A DNA stretch of 64,000 nt from Candidatus Bipolaricaulota bacterium (GCA_028278555.1 JANQEA010000011.1:31941-95940), one strand, 5' to 3'. Shown: positions 35,898 to 44,791, counted from the stretch's first letter. The notes: generated from the letters alone by a model not told the origin. Numbers and translations are program-made.

Positions 35898-36260
35898 CTG
35901 CCGGCCCCGGTCTCAAGTCCGGCGGCTGGCTAGCAGCAACGTGGAAGTGCGTTGAGGGATCGAAGACTCGCCGGTAGACTCACCACCGTCTTTGCGTGTC
36001 GGCGGCGAACTGCCGACAACACTCCGCGGAGAACCGGCGCCCCGGCAAGGCGCCGGAAAGGAGAAGGACCGACGTGATCCTGGCTGCGAAGTAGCTCGGA
36101 CCGAAAGGCCGTACACCCAGGCGCGTTGGGCTCCTCTTTTGAGTCCCACATTCTCCATCTTCCCGCTGTTGTCCGTTGCGTCTTGGCGGCGCCTTTCGGT
36201 GAGGCGATCGCATGGCGGTCACCGACCGCTCGATGACTCGAGACACGAAAGGACAGATGG
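35898..36260 (+). other. Intergenic region, 363 bp, holding a structured RNA candidate
   Basis: No reading frame is convincing here. From 35997 onward it is packed with short perfect hairpins (see ncRNA entry) up to the AAAGGA SD site of the GNAT gene at 36261. Confidence 0.7.
35997..36242 (+). ncRNA. Candidate structured RNA / cis-regulatory leader
   Basis: At least six hairpins occur in 246 bases. Stem TGTCGGC/GCCGACA is at 35997-36018 and CCGGCGCC/GGCGCCGG at 36034-36056. GCTGC-GAA-GTAGC is at 36083-36095, and CGG-(A)-CC closed by a GAAA tetraloop at 36097-36111. CCCA/TGGG is at 36116-36130, with an enclosing pair AGGAG (36059-36063)/CTCCT (36131-36135). Further on, GCGGTC-ACC-GACCGC (36215-36229) competes with TCGGTGA/TCACCGA (36196-36202 with 36219-36225). 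The competing stems just upstream of a start codon look like a switch. No known riboswitch class recognised. Confidence 0.5.
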
Positions 36261-37211
36261 ATGAAGCTTGTTCAACGACGCTATCAGACCGAGGCCGACT
36301 ACTGGGCGATCCGTGAGTTCCTTCGCGACGTGCTCTTGCAGAATGGGAGAAGACACTTCTCATGGCATGTGGCTCGTCTCGACTACTGGCGCTGGCACGT
36401 CACCGCGAACTGCGGAGCACCACCGATCGAGGATGGCACCTTCCTGTGGGAGGATGAGAACGGGCGGCTCGTCGCCGTTCTCAACCGAGAGGACCCAGGG
36501 CAGGCCTACCTTCAGGTCGATCCCCGCGTGCGAACGGAGGAACTGGAAGACGAGATGCTCGCGTTGGCCGAGGAACGCCTCTCGACCATCGGTCCGTCTT
36601 CGGGCCGACCGGTGATTGGCGTGGGGCTCCTGGAAGGTGACACCCTGCGCGAGGAGATCCTCGAGCGGCGCGGGTACGCTGCGCAGCCGGGGTCGCAGGC
36701 CTTCGATCGGTATCGTGACCTAACGATCTCGATTCCCGAGGTGCCGACGCCCACCGGCTACAGGATCCGTCCGATGACGCTTGCCGACATCCCGTCGCGA
36801 AGCTGGGCCAGTTGGCGTGCCTTCCATCCGGACGAGCCCGACGAGGATTACGACGGTCACGATTGGTACGAGAACATCATGAAGGCGCCGCTGTACCGGC
36901 GTGACCTCGATCTTGTTGCAGCAGACGAAAGCGGAGCCGTCGTTGCGTTCTGTACTGTCTGGTACGACGACGCTACGCGTTCCGGATACTACGAGCCGGT
37001 CGGCACGATGCCTGAGCACCAACGCCGCGGGATCTGCACGGCGCTCCTTCACGAGGGGATGCGGCGTCTCGTCGAGCGGGGCGCGGTCCACGCCTGCATT
37101 GGCGGTGGTGGCGAAGCGAATCCAATCGCGGAAGGCGTCTACTCCAAAGCGTCGACCGACGAGGACAGCTACACGACGTGGCTCAAGTACTTGGATGGAC
37201 AGCAGGCGTAG
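36261..37211 (+). CDS. Tandem-domain GNAT acetyltransferase (paralogue of 24786)
   Basis: 316 aa, colinear with the protein at 24786 (shared YWAIREFLRD/YWKAREFFRA start, LDYWRWHV box, SWRAFHPDEPDE and APLYRRDLDLVA). The C-terminal GNAT half has PEHQRRGICTALLHEGMRRL; the tail GEANPIAEGVYSKAS is a divergent motif B. AAAGGACAGATGG gives the SD site. Its leader is the hairpin-rich segment 35997-36242, which suggests control at the RNA level. Confidence 0.9.
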   Translation: MKLVQRRYQTEADYWAIREFLRDVLLQNGRRHFSWHVARLDYWRWHVTANCGAPPIEDGTFLWEDENGRLVAVLNREDPGQAYLQVDPRVRTEELEDEMLALAEERLSTIGPSSGRPVIGVGLLEGDTLREEILERRGYAAQPGSQAFDRYRDLTISIPEVPTPTGYRIRPMTLADIPSRSWASWRAFHPDEPDEDYDGHDWYENIMKAPLYRRDLDLVAADESGAVVAFCTVWYDDATRSGYYEPVGTMPEHQRRGICTALLHEGMRRLVERGAVHACIGGGGEANPIAEGVYSKASTDEDSYTTWLKYLDGQQA

Positions 37212-37243
37212 TCTGGCGGCTGCTTCCGAGAAATCGATGAGTA

Positions 37244-37281
37244 TGCGGCCGGCCGATCCCACAGCGGAACGGTCGGCCGCA
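37244..37281 (+). terminator. Terminator hairpin after the GNAT gene at 36261
   Basis: A 12 bp stem (37244-37255 with 37270-37281, one G-T pair) with a 14-base loop lies 32 bp after the stop. The loop and 3' arm (CCGATCCCACAGCGG...) are repeated near 41323. No T-run. Confidence 0.55.
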
Positions 37282-37374
37282 CTCCGTGTTATCCCATGCG
37301 TGCGTCACATGCTCTGGAGTTCATGAGTCAGGTGTTCCGTTCCCGGAACTCCGGCTGCCCCGAAGCGAACCGAG

Positions 37375-37857
37375 CTAGAACAAGCGATCCTTCCCGAGGA
37401 GGCGGCGAATCATCGACAGCGTGCCGGTGTGATGAGCCTCATGGGCGATCGCCATCGCAAGGACGTGTGCCTTCGTCTCGTGATCGGGTTGTTGGATCGC
37501 GGTGGGACCTTCCATGTCTTCGACGCTGGCAGTCTCCAAGTACGCCTTCAAGTCGGCCAGCCGCGCGTCAAGGACTGTGCGGATCTCTTCGAGCGGCGGA
37601 TAGTCCGACGGATCTCTCTGCTCTGTCCCCATCCCGAACAGCTCTCCCCAGCCGGGTTCGAAGGTCTCTTTCCCGGTCAGACAAAGGTAGAAGTACGAGC
37701 GGGAGCTGGCGAGGTGGCCGAGAATCCAGATGGCCGAACTCGGAATCCCGCCCGGGCGCTGGAACCAGTCATCCCCCTCCATTCCCTTCGTGAACCACCC
37801 GATGAACGTGTTGCTTCGCTCGAGTCCCTTCCAGAACGCGCTGGCTGCAGGATTCAC
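37375..37857 (-). CDS. DinB-like four-helix protein
   Basis: 160 aa. The metal-binding histidines of the DinB/YfiT family are present: His in ILGHLASS and the paired His in AIAHEAHHTG. The first helix contains NTFIGWF. Members include thiol transferases (bacillithiol, mycothiol dependent) and stress proteins; activity here is unknown. GTG 37857 lies downstream of GGGGAGG and is preferred to a start at 37938 without an SD site. Confidence 0.85.
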   Translation of the reverse strand: MNPAASAFWKGLERSNTFIGWFTKGMEGDDWFQRPGGIPSSAIWILGHLASSRSYFYLCLTGKETFEPGWGELFGMGTEQRDPSDYPPLEEIRTVLDARLADLKAYLETASVEDMEGPTAIQQPDHETKAHVLAMAIAHEAHHTGTLSMIRRLLGKDRLF

Positions 37858-37990
37858 TGTTCCAGACCTCCCCGTTCCGCGGCAGAATTGAACTACCACG
37901 ACTCGGGGATTGTCCCGCCAACACGGAACTCGCGCCAATCGGACGCGGAACTCGTGCTGGTGCTCCCGAACTTCTCAGCGGCTATGTGGC

Positions 37991-40687
37991 TCAGGGAATG
38001 CGTTGGACGGTGAAGGAACGGAACTCCTCGTTGCCCGAGCTGTCTCGGAGGGTCACCGTCCAGTTCCAGGTCTGACTCTCCGAACTGGTGGCGTTGTAGA
38101 GCACCCATGGTTTCAGCGTCATTGAGCTGTCAGAGTGAACAACCACAGAGGAGTTCCAGTCGGAAGTGCCCTTGTCCCAGGTGTCGATGCCGCTATCTGG
38201 TCCGGTCCACGTGAAGGTCACGCGAGTAACGTTCTCGAAGTTGCTGCCGGTGGCGGTCAGATCGGCCCTGTAGTAGGAGTCACTGGTCTGGATTGTTGTC
38301 GGATCGAGGTCATCGAAACTGAGGTCTGGCTCAGGCGGATCGTCCTTGAGAGTGACGGTCATGGAGTCTGTGACCTTGACGTTGTTGCTCTCGAACTCGG
38401 CGGTGACTACGCAAGAGACGTCCGAGGAGAGAGGCTTCACAGTGAGCTCGCCGGTGTCGATCGTGGCGCGGGAGGAGGAGACGCTGAGATCCCAGTCGGC
38501 CTCGGTGGTCACGACTCTGATGGAGTTGTCGCTGAACGTTGCTGTGCAGCTGAACGATCCCGTCTTGTTCTCTCCGACCTGATCGGGGCCATCGATCTGC
38601 AGAGAGGTCGGGACGATGATCGGCGGATCGTTCTTGAGCGTGACGATCATCGTATCTGTGACCGTGACGTTGTTGCTCTCGAACTCGGCGGTGACCACAC
38701 AGGAGAGGTCTGAGGAGAGCGACTTCACCGTCAGCGTGCCGTTGGCAATCGTGGCCCTGGAGGAGGAGACGCTGAGATCCCAGTCGGCCTCAGTGGTCAC
38801 GACTCTGATGGAGTTGTCGCTGAACGTTGCTGTGCAGCTGAACGATCCCGTCTCGTTCTCAACGACCTGATCAGGGCCATCGATCTCCAGAGAGGTTGGG
38901 ACGATGATTGGAGACTCACTTGCTGTCTCGAAGTAGAGGGTCTCCGAGTACGACCAGCCATCAACCTTGTCGTGCGTACCCACATTCCAGCAGTACTCCC
39001 GCGCCCACTCAAGCTCCTCGGGGATGGAGAAGGGCGAAGTGGTTACAGTGATGCCATCGGCTAAAGTGTCGACGGGGAAGTTGTCGCTGCCGACTTTTCT
39101 CACGAAGAAGTAGTACCGCTTTGGATTGCCTGCTGCGGGCGGCTCCGGAGCCCCGCTTGCGGGAGAGTTGCTCTCAAGGTATGGGATGGGTTTGCGCCAC
39201 CCCCAGACAGAGAGTGGCTGCTCCTCCGTACTGGAGGGAACGCACCCCCATCCAAACTTGAGCTTCTCCTCGCTCCCGACTACCTCCTTCTCAAAGATGA
39301 AGTCGCTTCTATCATCGGAGATGTTGACTCCGAAGTGAAGATGAGCTGGATTCTCATCGTCATACGTACTGTTGCACTGGACGATGTGCCCAATCTGTTG
39401 ACCCTTATCCACAACACAGTGTTCATCGGCCTCCCAGTAGAGGTCTGGCTTCAATGACGTGACCGTTTCGTAGATCTGATCGCTGGTGCCGATAACTTCC
39501 TCCGATCCAGGCCGCAGAGGTATCGCCCATGGAACAACGTCATCGAGCGGAAGAACGTGGCCGTACACCGCGAAGAACGTGTCACCATCTTCTGTCTTGT
39601 GGGCAATGATGACGACATTCAGGCAAGGGTCACTTCCGTCGTTGATGCTGACGACCCTTCCATCAGATATTGCATAGACGGGCGCGCCCTTCACTGCATG
39701 AATGTCAACGCCAGCATGTCGCACGCCCCAAGTAACTTCGTAGCCTTTGGAGTCGTAGCTGTACTTCTTGTGCGTCACAAGAGAAGCTTCTGGGCCTAGT
39801 GGATTTGCCCATCCATTCGCGCTGGGCTCCTCCCAACTGAGCGGCTCGAAACTGCTCGTGATCTCAGCCTTCGCGTACTGCCCAACAGGAGGGACATCCG
39901 CATAGATGCTGCTCAAGTCGGGCGTGAGAGTCCCTCCGCGTTCATTGCCCGATTCCACTAGCTCCCACCCGTTGCTCGTCCACTCCAAGAGGACAATGGA
40001 GTGAGGATCCTCGTTGGGCTCTATTGCCGCCGTGAGGCGGATCCAGTCGAGGACGGATCGCCTCTCTGTTCGTGCGAGAGGTGCGGAATCGGAGCTGACA
40101 GGCTCTACGCTGATACTCAGGACGCAGTGCAATCTGATCCCGTGGTCATCCGGCTGCTCCGGCGTGGTGTCTTCCGAGACGACCAGTTCTAGCTCCTCTG
40201 CGAATCCCTGTGGTTGTATGGCGATCTCAATCCCGCTCTCTGTTGTGTACTCAGTGCCTTCTGCTGAATCGAAGTGCTGCTTGGAGGACTCCGAAGTGCT
40301 TGCCTGGGTGACGTTGATGTGAAGCTCTGCTCGATCACTCTTCCCATGGGAATCTGTCACTTTGAGCGAGACGGTGTAAATGCCTGCGGTCCCGAATCCA
40401 TGTATGACATAGGCATCCTCTGACTTCCCGCCATCGCCGAAGTCCCACGTGTAGGAGAGAGGATCGATGTCCGGATCGTACGAATCTGTCGCGTCGAACG
40501 TGACCTCCATAGGGGCCTCTCCAGCGAGACGGCTTGCGGACACAACGGCAACAGGAGAGTGGTTCCCCAACCAAGAGCATGACGTTAGTAGTGAGGCCAG
40601 CGCAGTTGTGAGACAGAGATAGGCAAGAACCCGGACCACTCCGCCCGCATCGTGGTCTTCGGCTTCTCGCCATCGAGATTGAGTCAT
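37991..40687 (-). CDS. Lipoprotein with PKD, M23 peptidase and tandem Ig-like domains
   Basis: 898 aa. A lipoprotein signal ends in SLLTSC (about residue 37), followed by a PKD domain (YTWDFGDGG). A ZU5-like or linker region comes next, then an M23/LytM-type peptidase domain with zinc ligands in GVRHAGVDIH and HLHFGV, two near-identical 96-residue Ig-like repeats, and a final beta domain. M23 enzymes cut peptidoglycan peptides. The protein should sit on the cell surface. Start at 40687 with AGAGGGC upstream; TATACT at 40722-40727 is a likely -10. Confidence 0.9.
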   Translation of the reverse strand: MTQSRWREAEDHDAGGVVRVLAYLCLTTALASLLTSCSWLGNHSPVAVVSASRLAGEAPMEVTFDATDSYDPDIDPLSYTWDFGDGGKSEDAYVIHGFGTAGIYTVSLKVTDSHGKSDRAELHINVTQASTSESSKQHFDSAEGTEYTTESGIEIAIQPQGFAEELELVVSEDTTPEQPDDHGIRLHCVLSISVEPVSSDSAPLARTERRSVLDWIRLTAAIEPNEDPHSIVLLEWTSNGWELVESGNERGGTLTPDLSSIYADVPPVGQYAKAEITSSFEPLSWEEPSANGWANPLGPEASLVTHKKYSYDSKGYEVTWGVRHAGVDIHAVKGAPVYAISDGRVVSINDGSDPCLNVVIIAHKTEDGDTFFAVYGHVLPLDDVVPWAIPLRPGSEEVIGTSDQIYETVTSLKPDLYWEADEHCVVDKGQQIGHIVQCNSTYDDENPAHLHFGVNISDDRSDFIFEKEVVGSEEKLKFGWGCVPSSTEEQPLSVWGWRKPIPYLESNSPASGAPEPPAAGNPKRYYFFVRKVGSDNFPVDTLADGITVTTSPFSIPEELEWAREYCWNVGTHDKVDGWSYSETLYFETASESPIIVPTSLEIDGPDQVVENETGSFSCTATFSDNSIRVVTTEADWDLSVSSSRATIANGTLTVKSLSSDLSCVVTAEFESNNVTVTDTMIVTLKNDPPIIVPTSLQIDGPDQVGENKTGSFSCTATFSDNSIRVVTTEADWDLSVSSSRATIDTGELTVKPLSSDVSCVVTAEFESNNVKVTDSMTVTLKDDPPEPDLSFDDLDPTTIQTSDSYYRADLTATGSNFENVTRVTFTWTGPDSGIDTWDKGTSDWNSSVVVHSDSSMTLKPWVLYNATSSESQTWNWTVTLRDSSGNEEFRSFTVQRIP
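38335..38910 (-). repeat. Two ~288 bp tandem repeats encoding Ig-like domains
   Basis: Within the M23 lipoprotein gene, two adjacent copies each start with IIVPTSL(E/Q)IDGPDQV and end with VTLK(N/D)DPP. They differ at only a handful of residues, so the duplication is recent or maintained by conversion. Confidence 0.88.
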
Positions 40688-41422
40688 TCAAGCCCTCTCT
40701 TCTTCGTGAAACGATTAACATAGTATAGGAGGAGAGGACACACGCGCCAGTGGTGCGGTTCCCCCTCTTGCTTCTCAAGCTTGGCGCTGTGTCCAGGGCA
40801 CTCCGATCCCAGACGGTCAGGCTGCGCGTTACGATCTTCTTGGATCCTCTCGTTGAAGCCGACAACTCTGTTCCCTGAGAGTGCTATTGGCGTCAAGTCC
40901 ATGCTGTCGCCAAGACCAAACTCTGTCCGAGCTACTCCGTAGTCTCTCACGTAGCGGCCGAATTCCGGCCGACATCACTGGGAATTCGTGCCTCGTCTGA
41001 TGGTTTGTACTCCACGTCGAACTGGTTCAGCACGCGCATGCAGACGTCGGTGCTTCTGCAGTCGATGCGGGCGTACTCGTGCGGGACGAAATCGATGATC
41101 CTGCTAACCAAGAACACAACGCACTTCCGGTCCTTCAGAAGGTTCTGAGTCTGCCTATCGTGGATGGCGAAAGGCTCGGCATACGTCGCTGCTTGGGATT
41201 CCGGCGACCGGCGACTATTCCACGATCTAACTCTCCGAAAACCGATTCGTATTGGCCAACAGAAATCCCTCTGTCACATCCAGAGCGCCTGAACCGGGCG
41301 TGCGTCGAAAGAAAGCGACTGTCCGATCCCTCAGCGGAAAGGTCGGCCGCTCCGTGCTGTACCATGATCTGCGTTGGGTGATCCGCAGGTATGGCACGAT
41401 TTGTCCGCGGATAGGAGTTCGG
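40688..41422. other. Intergenic region, 735 bp, with a possible gene remnant
   Basis: Contains the promoter of the M23 lipoprotein gene at its left edge. On the minus strand an open frame ending at a TGA at 40947-40949 reads in protein-like fashion (for example KDRKCVVFLVSRIIDFV and RSTDVCMRVLNQFDVEY) back to about 41200. It has no start codon with an SD site and may be the tail of a lost gene. Near 41323 lies a copy of the repeat found at 37253. Nothing else is convincing. Confidence 0.4.
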
Positions 41423-42781
41423 ATGATGTGGAAGCGGTGGGCGTGGCTAGTTCTTGCTTGTGGCGTGATTCTTGCCGCGTCGACCTTGTTGCTGGCGGGC
41501 GATCTCTCTGTGGCGATCTCCCCGAATCTCGACCTCGCACGGGAGGAGGGGTTCCACCTTCTGGCCGGTCATCCGCCCCTGACGGTCGATTTCTCCGCTA
41601 GGGTGGAGGAGAGCACCGGCACTGTTGCCTGCGAGTGGGATTTCGATGGGGACGGCCGGGCTGACAGTACGTCCCTCGATCCGCTGCCGTTCGTCTACTC
41701 AACGCCCGGCGTCTACGAGGCCACCGTCCGCGTTCGCGATGCAGGCGAACAGGAGGCGACGGCATCGCAACGGATCGTCGTCATCGGTCCTCCCGATCTC
41801 CCGGGCTGGCGTTTCGGCCTCGTCGCGCATCTCAACCGAAGCTACGGGCTCTACCGGATCGATGCCGATGCAGAGCGGGCGGCTGAGCTGATCCGCGACC
41901 TAGGCGTCGACGTCGTACGCCTCGATCTTGCCTGGTCTGCCATCCAGCCGGCGCGTGCCGTCTACCTCTGGAAGGACTTCGATGATGTGATCGATCTCGC
42001 GGAGCGGCATGGGTTCGACCTGATGCCGATCATCGGATTTAGCACGGAGTGGGCCACCACGGCCGAGAACCCAGCTGATCTGGCGGATTGGTTCTTCGCT
42101 CCGCCGACGGTCGAGGAGTACGCGTGGTTCGCCTATCGAGCAGCATCGCGATACACGGGGCGCCTCCGAGCATGGGAGATCTGGAGCGAGCCGAACGCTG
42201 GACTCTACTGGCGCCCGGAGCCCGATCCCGTGCAATACACCGAACTCCTGAAGAACGCCTACCTGGCCATCAAGTACGCAGATCCCTCGGCCGTCGTCGT
42301 GCTCGGCGGCCTGGCGAATGACGAGAGCCTCTACCAACCCGAGTACGCGTGGGTTCCCCCGGACGCATTCCTCCAGGCGGTCTACGATCAAGGGGGGAAG
42401 CCGTACTTCGACGTGGTGTCGCGTCATCCGTACACGCATCCGAACGAGGGCGCGCGTGCGCTCTCCGCGCGACTGCGAAGCTTCCGGCTTGTGATGGAGA
42501 TCAACGGCGACACGGACAAGCCGATCTGGTTGACGGAGATCGGCTACGCAGCGACGCCGGACGCTGGCGTGACCGAAGCCCGGCAGAGCGAGTGGTTGAT
42601 TGCATGTCTCAACGCGGCCAAGCAGATGGATTTCGTGACCCTAGCCTTCTGGTACAACCTTCGCGACACCGGTCTTGACGCCAGCAACTGGGAGCAGAAC
42701 CTCGGGCTGATCGCGCACGACTGGAGCATCGAGCCCGACTACATCGCGTATCAGGCATTCATCCGCGAGCACGAGCCGTAG
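41423..42781 (+). CDS. Secreted glycoside hydrolase (clan A type) with PKD domain
   Basis: 452 aa. The signal peptide is residues 1-26 (two adjacent ATG codons; AGGAG lies 5 bases before the first). A PKD domain follows (CEWDFDGDG, VYEATVRVRD), then a (beta/alpha)8 glycosidase-like domain. The acid/base Glu is in EIWSEPN and the nucleophile Glu in IWLTEIGY, as in GH5/GH39-type retaining enzymes. Likely degrades an extracellular beta-linked polysaccharide; the exact GH family cannot be named by eye. Confidence 0.87.
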   Translation: MMWKRWAWLVLACGVILAASTLLLAGDLSVAISPNLDLAREEGFHLLAGHPPLTVDFSARVEESTGTVACEWDFDGDGRADSTSLDPLPFVYSTPGVYEATVRVRDAGEQEATASQRIVVIGPPDLPGWRFGLVAHLNRSYGLYRIDADAERAAELIRDLGVDVVRLDLAWSAIQPARAVYLWKDFDDVIDLAERHGFDLMPIIGFSTEWATTAENPADLADWFFAPPTVEEYAWFAYRAASRYTGRLRAWEIWSEPNAGLYWRPEPDPVQYTELLKNAYLAIKYADPSAVVVLGGLANDESLYQPEYAWVPPDAFLQAVYDQGGKPYFDVVSRHPYTHPNEGARALSARLRSFRLVMEINGDTDKPIWLTEIGYAATPDAGVTEARQSEWLIACLNAAKQMDFVTLAFWYNLRDTGLDASNWEQNLGLIAHDWSIEPDYIAYQAFIREHEP

Positions 42782-42815
42782 GGTGCACCGCTCTGCGATC
42801 GCCTGCCTCGGATCG

Positions 42816-42843
42816 TTGTACCGAAGCGGAGTTCGGGGACAAT
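42816..42843 (+). promoter_or_regulatory. Putative promoter for a leaderless membrane acyltransferase gene
   Basis: TTGTAC (42816-42821), a 16-base spacer and GACAAT (42838-42843) end six bases before the ATG at 42850. The gene has no SD site. Confidence 0.45.
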
Positions 42844-42849
42844 CACGCT

Positions 42850-43926
42850 ATGCTCGCCCAACAGGCCAACATTCGAAGGATCGAAGCGTTCGACTTGGCG
42901 CGGGGACTCGCCGTGCTGTTCATGGTTGCCGTTCACGCGCTGCAGACCTACGCGACGCCAGAGGTATACGACTCGGCCTTCGGATGGACACTCGAGTTCC
43001 TCGGTGGTCCGCCGGCCGCCCCGGTGTTCATGTTCCTGATGGGCGCGGTGATGGCGTTCTCGCGGCGCAGCGGCACCTGGGCGATGGTTCGCCGAGGCTT
43101 GTTCCTCCTCGCGCTCGGGTACGCGCTGAACGGACTGCGCGGCTCGCTTCCGACGTGGATCGCGATCCAGGCGGGCGCATCGGCGGTAGACCTCGGGGGG
43201 ACGACTCCGCTCAGCGAGCTTGTGACGATCGACATCCTCCAGTTCGCTGGGATGGCCTACCTCGTGCTCGCCGGAGTGCGTCGACTTACGCGAAAGCCGT
43301 GGATCTGGATCGCGCTCGCCGTCGTCGTGGCCGGAGTCTCGCCGTGGATCTGGGGGCGGATGAGTGGCTGGCCGATCCTCGATTTCGTGCTCACGCTCCT
43401 CTGGGGCACCGGCGGCGAGGCGGTGGCGTTCCCCGTCCTTCCGTGGATCGTCTACCCGCTCGTCGGGATGGCTGCTGGCTCGTGGCTCTCCGCGACGGAT
43501 GACGTCGGTCGAGTCTTCCGTCGTCTCGCCTGGACGGGACTGGGATTGCTCGTGGTTGGAGGAGCCGTCACGCTGACCGACATCGACTTTCACATCGGCG
43601 ATTACTGGCGAACAGGGCCCGGGGGCTTGGTCGCGATCACCGGGTTCGTCCTGCTGTGGGTGGCCGGCTGCCACGTCGTCGCGTCGCGCGCCCTCCGCAC
43701 GTGGCCCGGGAGGCTGCTCGCCTTCTGGAGCCGGAACGTCACCGTCTTCTACTTCACGCACTGGGTTCTGATCGGCTGGTCCGTTCTCGTGGTTGGCTAC
43801 GAAGCGTACGGCATCCTGGGAACGTTGATCGGTCTCGCCGCTGTCGTACTCATGAGCAGTCTTCTCACGCTCGCGTGGGGCTGTCTCACTCGGAGGGGAA
43901 GACGCTCCACGTGTTGTAACGGCTGA
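42850..43926 (+). CDS. HGSNAT-like (DUF1624) membrane acyltransferase family protein
   Basis: 358 aa, with about ten membrane segments. The N-terminal box RIEAFDLARGLAVLFMVAVHAL and FMFLMGAVMAFS match the heparan-alpha-glucosaminide N-acetyltransferase/DUF1624 family, which moves acyl groups across the membrane onto sugars; the conserved His is in VHAL. No SD site; promoter at 42816. The last 41 bp overlap the 3' end of the oppositely oriented RhiA-like gene. Confidence 0.8.
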   Translation: MLAQQANIRRIEAFDLARGLAVLFMVAVHALQTYATPEVYDSAFGWTLEFLGGPPAAPVFMFLMGAVMAFSRRSGTWAMVRRGLFLLALGYALNGLRGSLPTWIAIQAGASAVDLGGTTPLSELVTIDILQFAGMAYLVLAGVRRLTRKPWIWIALAVVVAGVSPWIWGRMSGWPILDFVLTLLWGTGGEAVAFPVLPWIVYPLVGMAAGSWLSATDDVGRVFRRLAWTGLGLLVVGGAVTLTDIDFHIGDYWRTGPGGLVAITGFVLLWVAGCHVVASRALRTWPGRLLAFWSRNVTVFYFTHWVLIGWSVLVVGYEAYGILGTLIGLAAVVLMSSLLTLAWGCLTRRGRRSTCCNG

Positions 43927-44584
43927 GGACGACCGTCATCGAGAAGACCCCTTCTGGGAAGACGACTTCCACCGCCTTGCGGGTGATCGATTCGACGTCG
44001 AGAACCTCCCCGGTTTCGATGCTGCCGAAGGTGACCCAGTAGCGGGGCTTCGGCGTGAAGATCCAGGAGGTGTTCGGCTGGGCCGGGACGACGTAGATCG
44101 GAGATCCTGCCATGCCGATTCCGACGGAGGCCTGCCGAAGCGGCAACGTCTCGTCTCCGACGACGTACAGATCCTTGTCGTCGGGACCGGCCGACTGCTC
44201 AGCGAACGTGAAGACGCCGCCGGGGAGCATCTTGAACGTCACGCGGTTGGACGTACCCCAGTCCTCGACGTCCCAGACCTGTTCCGCCTGGAATGCGATC
44301 CCTGGAGCGAGTTTGCCGACCTCGGACCAGACGAAGCAGTAGTCGAGCGTCCAACGGAATCTCAGAGTCGTGGTGGGAGCTGCCGCTTTGGCAAGCCAAG
44401 CGAGAGACATGACGTTCTCAACATCCATATCGGGATCATGCTGGAAGATGCACGCGGTTCCAACGTTCGTCGATTCGTTCTTGAAGATGAGCGTGTACTC
44501 CTGCCCGCAACAGATGACGAACGCTGCGGCCAGGAGAATCGAGACCCCGGCGGCACCAAGCGCTGCCCTGACTCGAGTGGTCAT
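43886..44584 (-). CDS. RhiA-like secreted protein (copy 2)
   Basis: 232 aa. A signal peptide (residues 1-27) is followed by an all-beta chain with EYTLIFKNEST, MSLAWLAKAAAPTTT and FRWTLDYCFVWSEVG. It closely follows the pattern I recall for rhizosphere-induced RhiA-type proteins, whose function is unknown. It shares its full length with the gene at 44808. GGAGGGGAG precedes ATG 44584. The 3' end overlaps the acyltransferase gene tail to tail. Confidence 0.75.
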   Translation of the reverse strand: MTTRVRAALGAAGVSILLAAAFVICCGQEYTLIFKNESTNVGTACIFQHDPDMDVENVMSLAWLAKAAAPTTTLRFRWTLDYCFVWSEVGKLAPGIAFQAEQVWDVEDWGTSNRVTFKMLPGGVFTFAEQSAGPDDKDLYVVGDETLPLRQASVGIGMAGSPIYVVPAQPNTSWIFTPKPRYWVTFGSIETGEVLDVESITRKAVEVVFPEGVFSMTVVLSRYNTWSVFPSE

Positions 44585-44714
44585 AGGTTCTCCCCTCCGG
44601 TGCCCGTGGCTAGCCGCGAAGCCTGTGTGAGCCGATCTCGTTCCGAGCAAACCTCACCTTGCATAGCTCACTGCCGATTCGCTTCCGCGATTCCTGTACG
44701 CCTGGCTGCGTGGA

Positions 44715-44743
44715 GGGCGGCCCGAGCTAACCTCGGGCCGCCC
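44715..44743 (-). terminator. Strong hairpin between the RhiA-like genes
   Basis: A perfect 12 bp GC-rich stem (44715-44726 with 44732-44743) with a 5-base loop. It lies downstream of the 44808 gene and upstream of the 43886 gene, so it may reduce read-through between the two or protect the first transcript. No T-run. Confidence 0.6.
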
Positions 44744-44763
44744 ACTTGGTCGTGCCTTCTTGC

Positions 44764-44791
44764 GAGGGGCCGAACCGGAAGGATGCCCCTC
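44764..44791 (-). terminator. Second hairpin after the RhiA-like gene at 44808
   Basis: A 7 bp stem GAGGGGC/GCCCCTC with a 14-base loop lies 16 bp beyond the stop codon, ahead of the stronger hairpin at 44715. Confidence 0.35.

Noticed and set aside
40684..40950. 88 aa minus-strand frame upstream of the M23 lipoprotein
   Set aside because: It runs through the likely promoter (TATACT at 40722-40727) and has no SD site or recognisable family.
42751..43761. A 336-codon minus-strand frame rich in Arg, Glu, His and Asp
   Set aside because: Antisense image of the membrane acyltransferase gene; hydrophobic codons read backwards give this charged composition.
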